A stretch of 13,454 nt of DNA from Gammaproteobacteria bacterium (GTDB taxonomy: Bacteria > Pseudomonadota > Gammaproteobacteria > Arenicellales > JAOTYS01). A program made the position numbers and the translations under genes. Below, one piece after another: positions 12,381 through 13,454 of the stretch (positions are counted from its first letter, which is position 1; each line of letters begins with the position of its first letter). The DNA is taken from NCBI GenBank assembly GCA_029861795.1, contig JAOTYS010000079.1, positions 1-13,454 on the forward strand, given 5' to 3'. The notes beneath the pieces were generated by a model that saw only the letters and a list, made by a program, of their open reading frames with translations, ran no database searches and had not been told where the DNA came from.

Positions 12381-13420
12381 CCGTTAGCCGAACGCCAACG
12401 GGTGGTGGCCTTGATCCAGGCGGCGATGCAATCGGGCGCTCGGCAACGGCAGGCTTGTGAGGGGCTGGAATTGTCTGTGCGGACGTATCAGCGTGGGTGA
12501 AAGCCGGTGTGGTCAGTGATCGACGTCTTAGCGCCAAGCGCGCGGCACCGGCCAACAAACTCAGCCACGCGGAACGTCAACGGATACTGGATGTGTGTAA
12601 TACATCGGCCTATTCACACTTGCCCGCTTATCAGATTGTGCCGCGTTTAGCGGATCAGGGGCTTTACCTAGGCTCAGAGTCCAGCTTTTACCGTATTTTA
12701 AAGGCGGCCAATCAGTTAAGACATCGCGGCAATATCAATATCAGGGCTAAGACAAACAAGGCTCATCATTTTATCGCCACCCAGCCGAATCGTGTGTGGA
12801 GCTGGGATATCACCTATTGTCCCAGCCGGCTCATTGGCAAACATTATTATTTATACATGATAGAAGACATCTATAGCCGCAAGATTGTCGGTTGGGAGGT
12901 CTACCACGAGGAGAATGGCGACAATGCAGCGGTGTTGTTGGAGCGCAGTGTGTGGAAAGAACGCTGCGTGAAAAACCAACTGGTGTTGCACTCGGACAAT
13001 GGCGGTCCGATGAAAAGCATCACACTCAGAGCCAAGTTACAGGAACTGGGTGTGGAAAACTCCTACAGTCGACCCCGGGTGAGTAATGACAATCCGTATT
13101 CGGAATCCTTGTTCAGAACGGTGAAGTATCACCCACGTTGGCCCTCAGAGGGCTTTGAGAGTTTGGACGCAGCGCGCGTCTGGGTAAACGACTTTGTGCA
13201 ATGGTACAACCATGAGCATCGTCATAGCCGTATAAAGTTCGTAACACCTGTGCAAAGACATACGGGTGAAGATATCAACCTACTCAAAAAACGCCATGCC
13301 TTGTATACCAGGATGAAGCGACGTCATCCGTCACGATGGTCAACAACCACACGTAACTGGCAACACGAAGCATGCGTAGAATTAAACCCGAAGCATCATA
13401 AAGAAAGAAAGGTAGCATGA
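12381..13420 (+). pseudogene. IS3-family transposase OrfB (DDE integrase core), frameshifted
   Basis: OrfB is the catalytic half of the transposase. From 12381 the frame reads PLAERQRVVALIQAAMQSGA, then R-Q-R-Q-A-C-E-G-L-E-L-S-V-R-T-Y-Q-R, and stops at TGA 12498-12500. Homology continues in another frame from GTG 12497 (VKAGVVSDRR...). One base is missing near 12493-12497, where CGTGGGTGA should read CGTTGGGTGA to give Q-R-W-V-K. The remaining 307 codons are intact and hold the whole DDE core: D104 (W-S-W-D-I-T), D167 (L-H-S-D-N-G-G) and E203 (Y-S-E-S-L-F), counted from 12497. Translation could restart at GTG 12497, but the helical N-terminal part would be lost. A sequencing error is the alternative explanation. 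Confidence 0.82.
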
Positions 13421-13424
13421 ACCA

Positions 13425-13447
13425 TCTAGGCGACAACTATGTTGACA
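13425..13447 (-). repeat. Right terminal inverted repeat of the IS3 element
   Basis: TCTAGGCGACAACTAT followed by GTTGACA is the reverse complement of the left end except at two positions. It begins 4 bases after the orfB stop codon. Confidence 0.88.
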
Positions 13448-13454
13448 AACACCG

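Larger units (their letters stand above)
11824..13447 (+). mobile_element. Complete IS3-family insertion sequence (1,624 bp)
   Basis: The ends are inverted repeats of 23 bp. The left end (11824-11846) is TGTCAGG followed by ATAGTTGTCGCCTAGA; the right end (13425-13447, reverse complement) is TGTCAAC followed by the same 16 bases. The element starts TG and ends CA, as IS3 elements do. It carries orfA (helix-turn-helix) and orfB (DDE integrase core) in overlapping frames with an A_AAA_AAG slip site, the IS3 layout. The flanking three or four bases do not match (CTG before, AAC after), so no target duplication is seen. OrfB is broken by one base, so this copy is probably not able to move by itself. 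Confidence 0.88.

Overview
The window looks like an accessory, mosaic stretch of a proteobacterial chromosome, probably gamma- or betaproteobacterial. That placement rests on gene types only: hflK/hflC, a sHSP, a small cold-shock protein, a two-domain SagB-type oxidoreductase, an IS3-family element and an outer-membrane beta-barrel. Base composition shifts sharply between blocks: hflKC is GC-rich, the NYN-domain gene is AT-rich, and the rest is intermediate. Relics of other genes fill several gaps, so the region has been built by repeated insertion and decay. I see no tRNA, rRNA or CRISPR array.

Layout. 1-622 holds only relics on the minus strand: the first codons of a probable IS30-type transposase, a short flavoprotein-like (GMC-type) nucleotide-binding segment, and an IS256-type transposase N-terminus. 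623-2670 is an overlapping hflK-hflC pair (SPFH membrane proteins, partners of FtsH). 2737-2946 is a frameshifted C-terminal relic of an FMN-dependent alpha-hydroxy-acid dehydrogenase on the minus strand. 3003-3552 is a small heat-shock protein gene behind a strong sigma70-like promoter whose spacer contains a perfect 16-bp palindrome. 3662-5695 carries three related one-helix membrane proteins of unknown function and a cold-shock protein. The last membrane-protein gene is followed by a second, nearly deleted copy of the cold-shock gene's 3' end, so a gene pair was duplicated.

5747-7506 is an unusual unit: a 27-codon ORF with a perfect ribosome-binding site whose stop overlaps (TTGA) the TTG start of a 559-residue tandem SagB/ThcOx-type nitroreductase-fold protein. 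A truncated DUF309-like ORF follows. 7793-8339 looks like an integron gene cassette: an AT-rich NYN-domain (LabA-like) gene bounded by GTTAGGC and GCCTAAC, with the 3' part of attC missing. 8547-10100 is a tyrosine recombinase with a DUF6538-like N-terminus. 10203-11607 contains a 30-codon ORF, an outer-membrane beta-barrel protein with an acidic DxDxDG loop, and a VOC-fold protein. 11824-13447 is a complete IS3-family element with matching terminal repeats, an in-phase A_AAA_AAG frameshift signal, and a one-base deletion that breaks orfB.

How the parts may work together: HflKC, the sHSP, the cold-shock protein and the small membrane proteins suggest an envelope and protein-quality stress cluster. 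Two parts look most worth following as possibly new biology: the leader-ORF/SagB unit, and the expanding family of small membrane proteins linked to the cold-shock gene. Both are inference from layout.
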